From Flavobacteriaceae bacterium (lineage in GTDB: Bacteria > Bacteroidota > Bacteroidia > Flavobacteriales > Flavobacteriaceae): a stretch of DNA of 33,659 nucleotides. This document shows positions 17,664 to 26,152 of the stretch, in pieces. Both the position numbers and the translations under genes were made by a program. The DNA is taken from contig JABXHX010000021.1 of assembly GCA_013373385.1 (NCBI GenBank), forward strand, positions 73,499-107,157, written 5' to 3'. Below the pieces are notes generated by a model, which was not told the DNA's origin, searched no databases, and saw only the letters and a program-made list of their open reading frames with translations. Every line of letters starts with the position of its first letter. Position 1 is the stretch's first letter.

Positions 17664-18371
17664 ATGGAACATCTATTTGACTTTTTCTTAGCGCCTTATC
17701 AAGAGTCAACTAATCTTGATATTTTTTTAGAAGCAATTGCAGCATTCTTTGGAATATTAAGTGTTTGGTATGCTAAAAAAGAAAAAATTGCAGTATATCC
17801 AACCGGAATTATTAGTACGCTAATTTATATATATATCTGCTTTAGATTTGTTTTATACGGAGATATGATTGTAAACACCTATTATACATTGATGAGCATA
17901 TATGGATGGTACATGTGGACTAGAATAGATGATAAAAAACAGCATATAGAAATTACGCGTACTACAAACTCTGACAAACTTAAAACCTTTGGAATTTTTG
18001 CCTTTACATCAATATTCGTAATCATAGTATATCGCTATTATAACGTAATGCCAAACGAATTTGGTTTTTATGAAAGTATCTCATTTGCAATTGAGCATTT
18101 AACTTCTGGAAACTTAGAACAGTTTAGAAAAGCAACGCCCTATTTAGATACTTTTACAACTGGAATTTTCTTTGCAGCTATGTGGTTAATGGCAAATAAA
18201 AAAGTAGAGCATTGGTCATTTTGGATTATGGGAAATATTGTTTCTATACCTTTATATTTTGTAAAAGGATTAGGATTTACAGGTATTCAATATTCAATAT
18301 TTTTAATATTAGCAATTTACGGACTTAAAGAATGGAGAAAAAGCTTACACAGCAACCAGCAAACATTATAA
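17664..18371 (+). CDS. pnuC: PnuC-family vitamin transporter (nicotinamide riboside or thiamine)
   Basis: This 235-residue inner-membrane protein has about seven hydrophobic segments and the PnuC hallmarks: 'FFGILSVWYAKKEK', 'YPTGIISTLIYIYICF', 'YTLMSIYGWYMW' and a late 'HWSFWIMGNIVSIPLY'. PnuC carriers move nicotinamide riboside by facilitated diffusion, kept one-way by phosphorylation inside. The next gene, overlapping by 40 bases, is a NadR-like kinase, which fits that trapping. However, a TPP-riboswitch-controlled receptor follows closely, and PnuT, a thiamine-specific PnuC relative, is known in Bacteroidota, so thiamine is a real alternative. Confidence 0.88.
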   Translation: MEHLFDFFLAPYQESTNLDIFLEAIAAFFGILSVWYAKKEKIAVYPTGIISTLIYIYICFRFVLYGDMIVNTYYTLMSIYGWYMWTRIDDKKQHIEITRTTNSDKLKTFGIFAFTSIFVIIVYRYYNVMPNEFGFYESISFAIEHLTSGNLEQFRKATPYLDTFTTGIFFAAMWLMANKKVEHWSFWIMGNIVSIPLYFVKGLGFTGIQYSIFLILAIYGLKEWRKSLHSNQQTL

Positions 18372-18934
18372 AAGTTGTTTTATTTGGCCCAGAGTCTACT
18401 GGGAAAACTACACTATCTAAACAGTTAGCGCGTTATTATAATACTGTTTGGGCACCAGAATACGCCAGAGAATATTTACAAAAAAAATGGAATAACGAAC
18501 GTAAAACTTGTGAAGCAGAAGATTTAATTCCCATTGCTATTGGACAAATGGAAATAGAAAACAGGTTGGCTCAAAAAGCCGATAAAGTTCTTATTTGTGA
18601 CACAGATTTATTAGAAACAAAAGTTTATTCTGAAGAATACTACGGTGGGTTTGTAGATCCAGTTTTAGATAAAGCAGCAAAAGAAAACATTTATGATTTG
18701 TATTTGCTTACCTATATAGACACACCTTGGGAAGAAGATGACTTACGTGACAGACCAGAGTTACGAAGAGAGATGTTTAATGCATTTGAAAATGCCTTAA
18801 AAAAGCATAGTAGACCTTATCTTTTACTACAGGGCAATAAAGAAACTCGATTAAAAGTTGCTGTAAAAGCAATTGATGAAATTATCAAAAGCAGAAGAAA
18901 CTTAAGCTCTTTCTCTGCCTCATTAAACTCGTAA
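18332..18934 (+). CDS. NadR-like P-loop kinase
   Basis: The 200-residue ATP-binding protein has Walker A G-P-E-S-T-G-K-T (19-26), a family motif W-A-P-E-Y-A-R-E, the Walker B-type strand V-L-I-C-D-T-D, and a lid with 'DDLRDRPELR'. This is the kinase half of NadR (ribosylnicotinamide kinase) without the N-terminal adenylyltransferase or HTH. The 40-base overlap with the pnuC-family gene implies joint expression and likely action on the imported substrate, forming NMN if the substrate is nicotinamide riboside. Confidence 0.85.
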   Translation: MEKKLTQQPANIIKVVLFGPESTGKTTLSKQLARYYNTVWAPEYAREYLQKKWNNERKTCEAEDLIPIAIGQMEIENRLAQKADKVLICDTDLLETKVYSEEYYGGFVDPVLDKAAKENIYDLYLLTYIDTPWEEDDLRDRPELRREMFNAFENALKKHSRPYLLLQGNKETRLKVAVKAIDEIIKSRRNLSSFSASLNS

Positions 18935-18936
18935 TT

Positions 18937-19338
18937 GTGAATGTAGAAAACCTTAAAAAAGAAATTCAATTTAAAGCTATCAGAAGTTCTGGAGCTGGTG
19001 GACAACATGTAAATAAGGTATCTTCTAAGATTGAGTTGACTTTTAATTTATCAGATTCTAAAGTCTTATCCTTTGTACAAAAGGAAAGATTACTAAATAA
19101 GCTATCAAATAAAATAAATAAAGAAAACGTTCTTACTCTTTTTTGTGATGAAAGTAGGAGTCAACATAGAAATAAAGAAATAGCCATTCAACGTTTTTTA
19201 GAGATCATACAAAACGGATTAATTATTCCTAAAAAAAGAAAGCCTACTAAACCTAGTAAAGCTTCAATTCTTAAAAAAGCAGAGAATAAAAAGAAACTCT
19301 CACAGAAAAAGAGTTTGCGTAAAAAGCCAGATTATTGA
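18937..19338 (+). CDS. arfB: ArfB (YaeJ)-type alternative ribosome-rescue hydrolase
   Basis: The 133-residue protein has the class I release-factor signature R-S-S-G-A-G-G-Q-H-V-N-K (16-27) with the catalytic GGQ at 21-23. Its C-terminal tail is basic (KKRKPTKPSK...KKPDY), as in ArfB, where it enters the empty mRNA channel of a stalled ribosome. It hydrolyses peptidyl-tRNA on ribosomes lacking a stop codon. The start is GTG 18937, two bases after the kinase stop, so it closes the four-gene run that begins at 16920. No SD-like site is obvious. Confidence 0.93.
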   Translation: MNVENLKKEIQFKAIRSSGAGGQHVNKVSSKIELTFNLSDSKVLSFVQKERLLNKLSNKINKENVLTLFCDESRSQHRNKEIAIQRFLEIIQNGLIIPKKRKPTKPSKASILKKAENKKKLSQKKSLRKKPDY

Positions 19339-19382
19339 GTAAAAAACTTGCAATTCATAATTCATAATTCAGATTTCATACC

Positions 19383-19390
19383 TACATTTG
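19383..19390 (+). promoter_or_regulatory. -7 promoter element for the TPP riboswitch transcript
   Basis: TACATTTG is an exact TAnnTTTG -7 element, 11 bases before the aptamer P1 stem at 19401, so transcription would begin just ahead of the riboswitch. A TTG at 19348 is too far away for a -33 partner. Confidence 0.55.
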
Positions 19391-19400
19391 CAGCGTTCTC

Positions 19401-19549
19401 ATAAAGGGGTGCTTTATAGAATTACGAATTACAAATTTTGGAATTATGAATAGCTGATAATTCATAATTAATCATTTAAAATTCATAATTAAATTCGGCT
19501 GAGATCATACCCAAAGAACCTGGGCAGGTAATGCTGCCAAGGGATTTAT
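19401..19549 (+). ncRNA. TPP (THI-box) riboswitch
   Basis: Conserved parts in order: P1 5' strand ATAAA (19401-19405), GGGGTGC (19406-19412), then CTGAGATCATACCC (19499-19512), GAACCTGGGCAGGTAATGCTGCC (about 19516-19538), AGGGA (19540-19544) and P1 3' strand TTTAT (19545-19549). The P3 arm is unusually long (about 85 bases) and holds a perfect AATTATGAAT/ATTCATAATT hairpin. It should switch off the TonB-dependent receptor gene when thiamine pyrophosphate is plentiful. No clear terminator hairpin with T run lies between it and the gene, so the mode of control is uncertain. Confidence 0.92.
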
Positions 19550-19554
19550 AAAAC

Positions 19555-19627
19555 GTCATTGCGATGATTTTTAATCAAAAGTAATCTTAACAATGAGATT
19601 ACCATGTTGTAAACTCCTCGTAATGAC
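19555..19627. repeat. GTCATTGCGA-type palindromic intergenic repeat
   Basis: The ends GTCATTGCGA (19555) and TCGTAATGAC (to 19627) are inverted repeats with one mismatch. Inside is a perfect GTAATCT/AGATTAC hairpin. The pattern matches the widespread 'CGTCATTGCGAGG...CCTCGTAATGACG' dispersed repeat. It sits between the TPP aptamer and the receptor start, so it is transcribed as part of the leader. Confidence 0.6.
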
Positions 19628-19694
19628 ACAATTAATTATTCAATACATAACTCAAGAATAATTACCTCTTTTTATTCGTTTTAAAATTTTTAAA

Positions 19695-22040
19695 ATGAAA
19701 AAAATCACTTTTTTCTTATTCTTGTTTGCATGCATGCATGCAAACTCCCAATCGTTTTCTATTTCTGGAAAAGTTTCAGATAAAAACAATGAACCTTTAC
19801 CTAGTGCAACAGTTTTAATTAAAAAATCTACTAATGGAACAACAACAGATTATAATGGAAACTATCTATTAAAAGTAAAGAATGGTTCTTATCAAGTAGA
19901 AGTTCGCTTTATAGGTTACAAAACAGTTTCTAAATTAGTTACTATTTCTAATCAGAATGCTATTTTAAACTTTTCTTTACAACCAGAAAGCAATGTATTA
20001 GACGAAGTATTGGTTGCTGCTGTTCGTGTTAAAACTGTATCGCCCGTAACTCATTCAAATCTTAACAAAAAAGAAATTGCCAAACGTAATTTAGGTCAAG
20101 ACATACCTATTTTATTAAACTACATGCCTTCTGTTGTTAGTTCTTCTGACGCTGGAGCTGGTGTTGGATATACATACATTAATGTTCGTGGTTCTAATGC
20201 AGAACGCGTAAATGTTACCATAAACGGAATTCCGTATAACGATGCCGAAAGTCAAGGTACATTTTGGGTAAATATGGGCGACATTGCTTCTTCTACTCAA
20301 AGTTTACAATTACAACGTGGTGTAGGAACTTCTACTAACGGAACTGCAGCTTTTGGTGCAAGTTTAAATATTTTAACAGATGCTGTTTCTGAAAAGTCAT
20401 TTGCAGAAATTTCTAATTCATTTGGTTCATTTAACACCAAAAAACATACTGTAAAATTTAGTACAGGAAAAATAAATGACCATATAGAAATTGCTGGTCG
20501 TTTGTCTAAAATCTATTCTGACGGATATATAGACAGAGCTTATACCGATTTAAAATCGTATTTCTTACAAGGAGCATTTGTTGATGATAACACATTAATT
20601 AAAATGCTAACTTTTGGTGGTAAAGAAAGAACTTATCAAGCTTGGGCTGGAATTGATGCTACTCAATTGGCTACAAACAGAAGACAAAATCCGTATACTT
20701 ATGAAAATGAAGTTGATAACTACCAACAAGATCATTACCAATTGCATTGGAATGAAAAAATAAATGAAAACTGGTCTACCAATATCGGGTTAAACTACAC
20801 TAAAGGGCAAGGATATTTTGAGCAATATAAAGACAATAGAGATGCAGTAGATTACAATAACCTAATTGTAAATGGAACTGATGTAATTGTTAGAAGATGG
20901 CTAGATAATAAATTTTATGTTGCAAACTTTAATACAACATATAAGAAAGACGATGTAGAAATTATTTCTGGATTCTCTTACAGTAATTATAAAAACGACC
21001 ATTTTGGTGAGGTAATTTGGGGAGAAAATTTAGCTCCAACTACAAAAATTAGAGATCGTTATTACGAAAGTAATTCTAAGAAAAAAGATTTTAGTGTGTT
21101 CTCTAAAGCTACATTTAATTTAAGTGACAACTGGACAGCTTATACTGATTTACAATTTAGACAAGTAAATTATAAAACAAACGGATTAACTTCAGATAGA
21201 GATCCTATAAATGTAGATGAAACTTATAGTTTCTTCAATCCAAAATTTGGTGCTACATATACAATTAACCCAGAACAACATTTATACTTTTCTTTTGCAG
21301 TAGCAAATAAAGAACCTAATAGAAATGATTTTGAAAACGGTATTAAAACTCACGAAAACTTAAATGACTATGAGTTTGGCTGGCGTTTAAAAAACGAATC
21401 CGTTACCTTAAATACGAATGTATATTATATGTTGTATAAAAATCAGTTGGTATTAACAGGCGCAATTGATAATGTTGGTTCTCCTGTAAGAACAACTAGC
21501 GGGAAAAGTTATCGTTTAGGATTAGAGGTTGATGCCGATATCAAATTAACAGATAAATTTCAATTAAGACCAAATATTGCGTTAAGTGATAACAAGAATA
21601 CAAACTTTGTTGCATCTATTAATGGGAAATTAACCAACCTAAACAACACAGATATTTCTTTTTCTCCATCAATAATAGCAGGAAATGCGTTAGTGTTTAA
21701 TCCAGCTGAAAATGTACAATTCTCTTTCTTATCTAAGTATGTTGGGAAACAATACATGAGTAATTTAAGTAGTGCTGTTTCTAATAATGATGTATTAGAA
21801 AGTTATTTTACTTCTGACTTAAACTTTACTTATGTAATAAAAACAAAGAACACTTTTAGCGAGATAGTTTTTACTGGGTTAGTAAATAATATCTTTAATA
21901 AAGAATATGTAGATAGAGGCTACTACTACACGTATGAAGATACTTGGTCTGACCCAAACAAAACTACAACTTTAGATGGTGCAGGCTATTATCCACAGGC
22001 TACACGTAACTTTTTAGTAGGTATCACCTTAAAGTTTTAA
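19695..22040 (+). CDS. TonB-dependent receptor, TPP-regulated (probable thiamine or precursor uptake)
   Basis: This 781-residue outer-membrane receptor has a signal peptide (MKKITFFLFLFACMHANSQ), a carboxypeptidase-like regulatory domain (about 22-105, 'ISGKVSDKNNEPLPSATV...GYKTVSK'), a plug domain with 'NLGQDIPILLNYMPSVV', 'INVRGSNAERVNVTINGIPYND' and 'GVGTSTNGTAAFGASLNI', and a beta-barrel ending in a C-terminal Phe. It takes a small substrate across the outer membrane using TonB energy. Substrate is inferred from the TPP riboswitch in its leader; similar TPP-controlled receptors have been called omr1. The signal-peptide codons contain a 22-base perfect palindrome at 19724-19745. Confidence 0.93.
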   Translation: MKKITFFLFLFACMHANSQSFSISGKVSDKNNEPLPSATVLIKKSTNGTTTDYNGNYLLKVKNGSYQVEVRFIGYKTVSKLVTISNQNAILNFSLQPESNVLDEVLVAAVRVKTVSPVTHSNLNKKEIAKRNLGQDIPILLNYMPSVVSSSDAGAGVGYTYINVRGSNAERVNVTINGIPYNDAESQGTFWVNMGDIASSTQSLQLQRGVGTSTNGTAAFGASLNILTDAVSEKSFAEISNSFGSFNTKKHTVKFSTGKINDHIEIAGRLSKIYSDGYIDRAYTDLKSYFLQGAFVDDNTLIKMLTFGGKERTYQAWAGIDATQLATNRRQNPYTYENEVDNYQQDHYQLHWNEKINENWSTNIGLNYTKGQGYFEQYKDNRDAVDYNNLIVNGTDVIVRRWLDNKFYVANFNTTYKKDDVEIISGFSYSNYKNDHFGEVIWGENLAPTTKIRDRYYESNSKKKDFSVFSKATFNLSDNWTAYTDLQFRQVNYKTNGLTSDRDPINVDETYSFFNPKFGATYTINPEQHLYFSFAVANKEPNRNDFENGIKTHENLNDYEFGWRLKNESVTLNTNVYYMLYKNQLVLTGAIDNVGSPVRTTSGKSYRLGLEVDADIKLTDKFQLRPNIALSDNKNTNFVASINGKLTNLNNTDISFSPSIIAGNALVFNPAENVQFSFLSKYVGKQYMSNLSSAVSNNDVLESYFTSDLNFTYVIKTKNTFSEIVFTGLVNNIFNKEYVDRGYYYTYEDTWSDPNKTTTLDGAGYYPQATRNFLVGITLKF
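19724..19745. repeat. 22-bp perfect palindrome in signal-peptide codons
   Basis: The sequence reads GTTTGCATGCA and then its exact reverse complement, with three overlapping GCATGC copies. It starts 29 bases after the ATG. In mRNA it could fold back near the ribosome-binding region or form intermolecular duplexes. Confidence 0.6.
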
Positions 22041-22063
22041 TCGGGAAAGTTTTTATGAAAAGT

Positions 22064-22095
22064 AAAAATCCGAAGCAATTGCTTCGGATTTTTTT
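22064..22095. terminator. Bidirectional rho-independent terminator
   Basis: A perfect palindrome centred on AATT, with arm core TCCGAAGC/GCTTCGGA and A5/T7 flanks, lies 24 bases after the receptor stop. It serves the receptor on the plus strand, and its A5 flank gives a T run for the leftward sulfur operon ending at 22094. Confidence 0.9.
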
Positions 22096-22303
22096 ATTTC
22101 TCAACTTTACAGGTAGAAATTCCAAATAAAGAAAACAAAGGACATCTACTTGTTAAAGCTGTTAAAAGCAAAATAACTGCTACTACCCATAAAACATAGG
22201 TTGTCCAAGCAGCTTCAAAATACTCTGTGTATGCAAAATACGTAGCAACTAAGGCTAGTATTATTCTTATTAATTTATCAATTAATCCTACATTTTTAGT
22301 CAT
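22094..22303 (-). CDS. DUF2892 (YgaP-like) inner-membrane protein
   Basis: The 69-residue protein begins 'MTKNVGLIDKLIRIILALVA', the DUF2892 pattern, with two transmembrane helices, and ends with a short tail including a conserved 'RCPLFSLFGISTC' Cys pair. YgaP in E. coli joins such a segment to a rhodanese domain; here rhodanese genes are separate neighbours, so membrane-linked sulfur handling is plausible. It is the last gene of the leftward operon, 22 bases after the HMA gene. Confidence 0.88.
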   Translation of the reverse strand: MTKNVGLIDKLIRIILALVATYFAYTEYFEAAWTTYVLWVVAVILLLTALTSRCPLFSLFGISTCKVEK

Positions 22304-22325
22304 AACTATTGGTTTTATATTACTA

Positions 22326-22595
22326 CTAATTTGAACTCATTTTACCTGTAGCACAACTTACATACGATTTAGCTTTGTGTACCAACGTATTTTTATCGCC
22401 TACCTCTGGATAGCCCATTTTAGAAAGCTTCTCTTTTAAGGCTGCAGTAACATCGTCTGTTGTGCTTACAATAATTGTAGACTCTTCTACATTAACAGCT
22501 ATATCGGTTACTTTTTGTACTGATAAAATTCCTTTTTTAATGGTTGCTGCACAGCCACCACATTTTAAATTTTCTACTATTATCTTTGTTTCCAT
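22326..22595 (-). CDS. Heavy-metal-associated (HMA) domain protein
   Basis: The 89-residue protein has a beta-alpha-beta HMA fold with the C-G-G-C pair at residues 12-15 (ENLKCGGCAATI). Such domains carry Cu(I) or other soft metals, but inside a persulfide/rhodanese operon it might handle sulfur or protect against copper. A further Cys (VSCATGK) lies near the C-terminus. ATG 22595 is preferred over the longer frame (to 22628), because ATG overlaps the rhodanese stop as TAATG. Confidence 0.85.
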   Translation of the reverse strand: METKIIVENLKCGGCAATIKKGILSVQKVTDIAVNVEESTIIVSTTDDVTAALKEKLSKMGYPEVGDKNTLVHKAKSYVSCATGKMSSN

Positions 22596-22987
22596 TATTT
22601 TTCTATTTCTAATCCTTTTGCAGACCAAGCATTAAATCCGTCTATTAAATTATACACCTTTGTAAAGCCTGCTTCTTTGTATATTTTTGCAGCTTTGGCA
22701 CTTCTATTTCCAGATCTGCAATACACATATACAGGTTTTTTCTTATCTAATTTCTTAATAGAAATAGCTTTAAAATCGGTATCAAAAAAATTAATAAGTA
22801 CTGCACTTTTTAAATGACCTGCCTTGTATTCTTTTGAAGTTCTAACATCAACTAATTGAATGTCTTTTTTCTGCATTGATTTTTGAAATGTTACAACATC
22901 AATATTAACGAATGCTATTTCTTTTTTTTCTTGACTTTTACAAGACGAAAGCCCTATTACCAAAAAGAGTACTACAAGTTTTTTCAT
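22595..22987 (-). CDS. Rhodanese-domain lipoprotein
   Basis: The 130-residue protein carries a lipoprotein signal (MKKLVVLFLVIGLSSC, lipobox LSSC with Cys16) and a single rhodanese domain with the active loop C-R-S-G-N-R-S (Cys90). It should move sulfane sulfur between donors and acceptors on the periplasmic side. It lies 5 bases after the persulfide dioxygenase gene and overlaps the HMA gene by one base. Confidence 0.9.
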   Translation of the reverse strand: MKKLVVLFLVIGLSSCKSQEKKEIAFVNIDVVTFQKSMQKKDIQLVDVRTSKEYKAGHLKSAVLINFFDTDFKAISIKKLDKKKPVYVYCRSGNRSAKAAKIYKEAGFTKVYNLIDGFNAWSAKGLEIEK

Positions 22988-22992
22988 ATTTA

Positions 22993-24405
22993 TTATTTTA
23001 ATGTTGTTGGGCAGACTTTTTCTGTTCTAACTATGCCCGTTTTTTTAATTGCTGCATACCCACCTTCAACATCAATTACATTGTGAATACCTCTAGATTT
23101 TAAGATAGATGCTGCAATAACAGAACGATATCCACCTGCACAATGTACATAAAAATCTGTATCAGTCGGAAATTCTTTGATATGACTATTCAAATAATCT
23201 AAGGGTGTACTTGGCACATCTACAATATGTTCATTGGCATATTCTCCTGGTTTACGCACATCAAATACAGGTACATTATTTTTACTCATCTCAAGCTCTA
23301 ATGTTTCAGCAGAAACAGACTTTAAACTGTCTATTTCTTTTCCTGCGTTTTTCCACGCAGCAAAACCTTTGTCTAAATAACCTAAAGTATTATCAAACCC
23401 AACACGAGAAAGCCTAATAATTACTTCTTCTTCTCTACCTTCTGGAGCAACAAGTAATATTGGTTGTTCAATATCTTTAATTAGTGCTCCAGCCCATGGA
23501 GCAAAACCTCCATCGATCCCAATAAAAATTGAGCGTGGAATAAATCCTTTAACAAATTCTGATTGATGACGTACATCTAAAATTAATGCTTCGTTTTCAT
23601 TCGCTACTTTTTCAAAATCTTCTACAGACAATGCTGTAGCTCCTTTTTTTATTACTTGGTCTATGTGCTCGTAGCCTTCTTTGTTCAGTTTTACATTTGC
23701 GGGGAAATAAGCAGGTGGTGGCAGTAAGCCGTCTGTTACTTCTTTAACAAACTCTTCTTTGGTCATGTCTGCTCTTAACGCATAGTTTACTTTTTTCTGT
23801 TCGCCAATTGTACCTACGGTTTCTTTACTTAAATTTTTACCGCAGGCTGAACCCGCTCCATGTCCAGGGTACACAACTACATCATCTGCAAGTGTCATAA
23901 TTTTTGTGCGTAAGCTATCGTATAAATATCCTGCTAAATCTTCTTCTGTTAAGACCCCTGCTTTTTGCGCTAAATCTGGCCTACCTACATCTCCTAAAAA
24001 CAAGGTGTCTCCACTAAATAGTGCATGGTCTTTTCCGTCTTTATCTCTCAACAAATAAGATGTGCTTTCCATGGTGTGTCCTGGTGTATGCAGTGCTACA
24101 ATCGTTACATCACCTACTTTAAATACTTCGTTATCTTTAGCTACATAAGCATCATAATTTGTCTCTGCATTAGGACCAAAAACAATGGTTGCCCCAGTTT
24201 TTTTTGCTAGGGTAACATGGCCACTTACAAAATCTGCATGAAAATGTGTTTCAAAAATATATTTAATCGTTGCATTGTCTTTTTGTGCGCTTTCTATATA
24301 GGTATTAACTTCTCTTAAAGGGTCAATAATGGCAACTTCTCCTTTGCTTTCTATATAGTAGGCTCCTTGTGCTAAACATCCCGTGTAAATTTGTTCAACT
24401 TTCAT
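22993..24405 (-). CDS. Persulfide dioxygenase-rhodanese fusion (CstB-like MBL-fold)
   Basis: This 470-residue fusion has an N-terminal ETHE1-like metallo-beta-lactamase domain with T-H-F-H-A-D (His54, His56, Asp58), H-T-P-G-H-T and F-S-G-D-T-L-F-L-G-D-V-G-R-P-D, and two C-terminal rhodanese domains. The first rhodanese (about 270-365) has no catalytic cysteine (L-L-V-A-P-E-G-R); the second keeps H-C-A-G-G-Y-R-S (Cys422). The enzyme should oxidise glutathione or other persulfides to sulfite and thiosulfate, as CstB does in Staphylococcus aureus. No sulfide:quinone reductase is in the window. Confidence 0.93.
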   Translation of the reverse strand: MKVEQIYTGCLAQGAYYIESKGEVAIIDPLREVNTYIESAQKDNATIKYIFETHFHADFVSGHVTLAKKTGATIVFGPNAETNYDAYVAKDNEVFKVGDVTIVALHTPGHTMESTSYLLRDKDGKDHALFSGDTLFLGDVGRPDLAQKAGVLTEEDLAGYLYDSLRTKIMTLADDVVVYPGHGAGSACGKNLSKETVGTIGEQKKVNYALRADMTKEEFVKEVTDGLLPPPAYFPANVKLNKEGYEHIDQVIKKGATALSVEDFEKVANENEALILDVRHQSEFVKGFIPRSIFIGIDGGFAPWAGALIKDIEQPILLVAPEGREEEVIIRLSRVGFDNTLGYLDKGFAAWKNAGKEIDSLKSVSAETLELEMSKNNVPVFDVRKPGEYANEHIVDVPSTPLDYLNSHIKEFPTDTDFYVHCAGGYRSVIAASILKSRGIHNVIDVEGGYAAIKKTGIVRTEKVCPTTLK

Positions 24406-24422
24406 AATCTCTTGTTCTTGTT

Positions 24423-26150
24423 TTATTTATATGTATGATGTATGTATTCTGCGTATTTCTTTTGATGTTCTCTATCTCCAGTTTTATAAAATTTAACCGC
24501 TGTATAAATATTCATAAAAAAGTGATTGATATCGATAATTTGTAATAATCCTGCTCTAAATAAGGTATCTCTTACGGGGCCTTTTACACCGGCAAAATAA
24601 AATGTAATGCCTTTTTTCTGATAATATTTTACTCTATCCATCAACATTTCTGCACCAGTGCTATCTACCCTATTGATACTTTCTGAATCTATGACAATTA
24701 ATTTTAAAGCTGCTCCTTTTTTCTCTGCCAACACGTCTAAGTTGTCTCTAAAATAACTTGCATTGGCAAAGAATAATTGTGCGTCAAAACGTATGACAAG
24801 AATATCGTCTTCTATAATTACATTTTTAAATCGTTCGCTATTTTTATAAAAGTCTGAATCTGGCACAGCTCCTAAAACAGCAATATATGGTTTTGATGTT
24901 CTAAAAATTAATATGATGATTGATAAACCAACACCAGCAAAGATTCCGTATTCAATTCCTAAAAACAATGTTGCTGTAAAAGTGGTAAGTAATAACCAAA
25001 AATCTAAGTTATTTGATTTCCATAATTTGATAGCTTCTTTGATATTTACCAAACCAAATACTGCAACAATAATTATTGCAGCTAATACTGCTTGGGGTAA
25101 ATAGTAAAATACAGGTGTTAAAAATAACAGTGTTAATATAACCATTACAACAGAAACCAATGCTGCCATACCTGTTGTTGCACCAGATTCTTGATTGATG
25201 GCAGATCTAGAAAAACTACTCGTAGTTGGATAGGCTTTAAAAAAAGAGCCAATCATATTTCCTAAACCTAAAGCAATTAATTCTTGACTGGGTCTTACTT
25301 TGTATTCGTCTTGTTTGGCTTCTAAAGACTTACCAATAGAAATGATTTCTAAATACCCAACCAATACCAATGTTAAAGCAATAGGTAATAGTTCTCTAAT
25401 CTGTTCTATTTCTATTACAGGCATGCTAAAAGTTGGCAATCCAGAAGGAATTTCTTTTACTATTGCAACATCTGCTACACCCTTACCTAATAACTTTATT
25501 GCAATTATACCAAGTATAACCACTATCAATGCAGACGGTATTTTTTTATTGATTTTTCTAAGAATTATAATCAAAACTATTGCTGATACACCAATAGTTG
25601 TGGTATGAATATTTAACGATGCTATTTGATTCCAAATATCTGCTATTACAATCTGAATCTGATTACTTCTTACAAAATCTACTCCGACTAAATTTCTAAA
25701 TTGATTAAACCCAATTATGAGCGCTGCTGCCGATGTAAATCCAGAAATTACTGGTCTTGATAAAAAATTGACAATAAACCCTAATCTAAATACACCCATT
25801 AAAAACTGAATACAACCAACCACTAATGCTAAAAGTATGGCAATGGCTATATAACTATCTGAACCTGTTAAAGCGATGGCAGATACACCTGTTGCAACAA
25901 TTAACGAATCCATGGCAACTGGACCAATTGCTACTTGCCTAGACGAACCAAAAACAGCATATACTACTTGTGGCACTAGGGCTGCATACAATCCGTAAAT
26001 TGGTGGTAATCCTGCAATTAATGCATAAGCAATACCTTGTGGAATTAAGACAATTCCAACGGTAATACCAGCAACAAAATCTCCTCGAAATCGTGAAGCC
26101 GTATAGTTTGGCAACCATTCTAGTATTGGAAAAACCTTTTTAATATTCAT
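24423..26150 (-). CDS. SulP-family anion permease with STAS domain
   Basis: The 575-residue membrane transporter opens with 'LPNYTASRFRGDFVAGITVGIVLIPQGIAYA', the SulP signature, has 10 or more hydrophobic segments, and ends in a cytosolic STAS domain (about 440-555) with the D-S-T-G motif. SulP proteins move sulfate, bicarbonate or related anions. With a persulfide dioxygenase next door (17 bases), sulfate or sulfite movement is a good guess. It starts two bases after the ruvB stop. Confidence 0.92.
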   Translation of the reverse strand: MNIKKVFPILEWLPNYTASRFRGDFVAGITVGIVLIPQGIAYALIAGLPPIYGLYAALVPQVVYAVFGSSRQVAIGPVAMDSLIVATGVSAIALTGSDSYIAIAILLALVVGCIQFLMGVFRLGFIVNFLSRPVISGFTSAAALIIGFNQFRNLVGVDFVRSNQIQIVIADIWNQIASLNIHTTTIGVSAIVLIIILRKINKKIPSALIVVILGIIAIKLLGKGVADVAIVKEIPSGLPTFSMPVIEIEQIRELLPIALTLVLVGYLEIISIGKSLEAKQDEYKVRPSQELIALGLGNMIGSFFKAYPTTSSFSRSAINQESGATTGMAALVSVVMVILTLLFLTPVFYYLPQAVLAAIIIVAVFGLVNIKEAIKLWKSNNLDFWLLLTTFTATLFLGIEYGIFAGVGLSIIILIFRTSKPYIAVLGAVPDSDFYKNSERFKNVIIEDDILVIRFDAQLFFANASYFRDNLDVLAEKKGAALKLIVIDSESINRVDSTGAEMLMDRVKYYQKKGITFYFAGVKGPVRDTLFRAGLLQIIDINHFFMNIYTAVKFYKTGDREHQKKYAEYIHHTYK

Positions 26151-26152
26151 TG

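Noticed and set aside
25300..25608. 102-codon open frame antisense to the SulP permease
   Set aside because: Composition follows the reverse of hydrophobic-codon-rich SulP; no recognisable motif.
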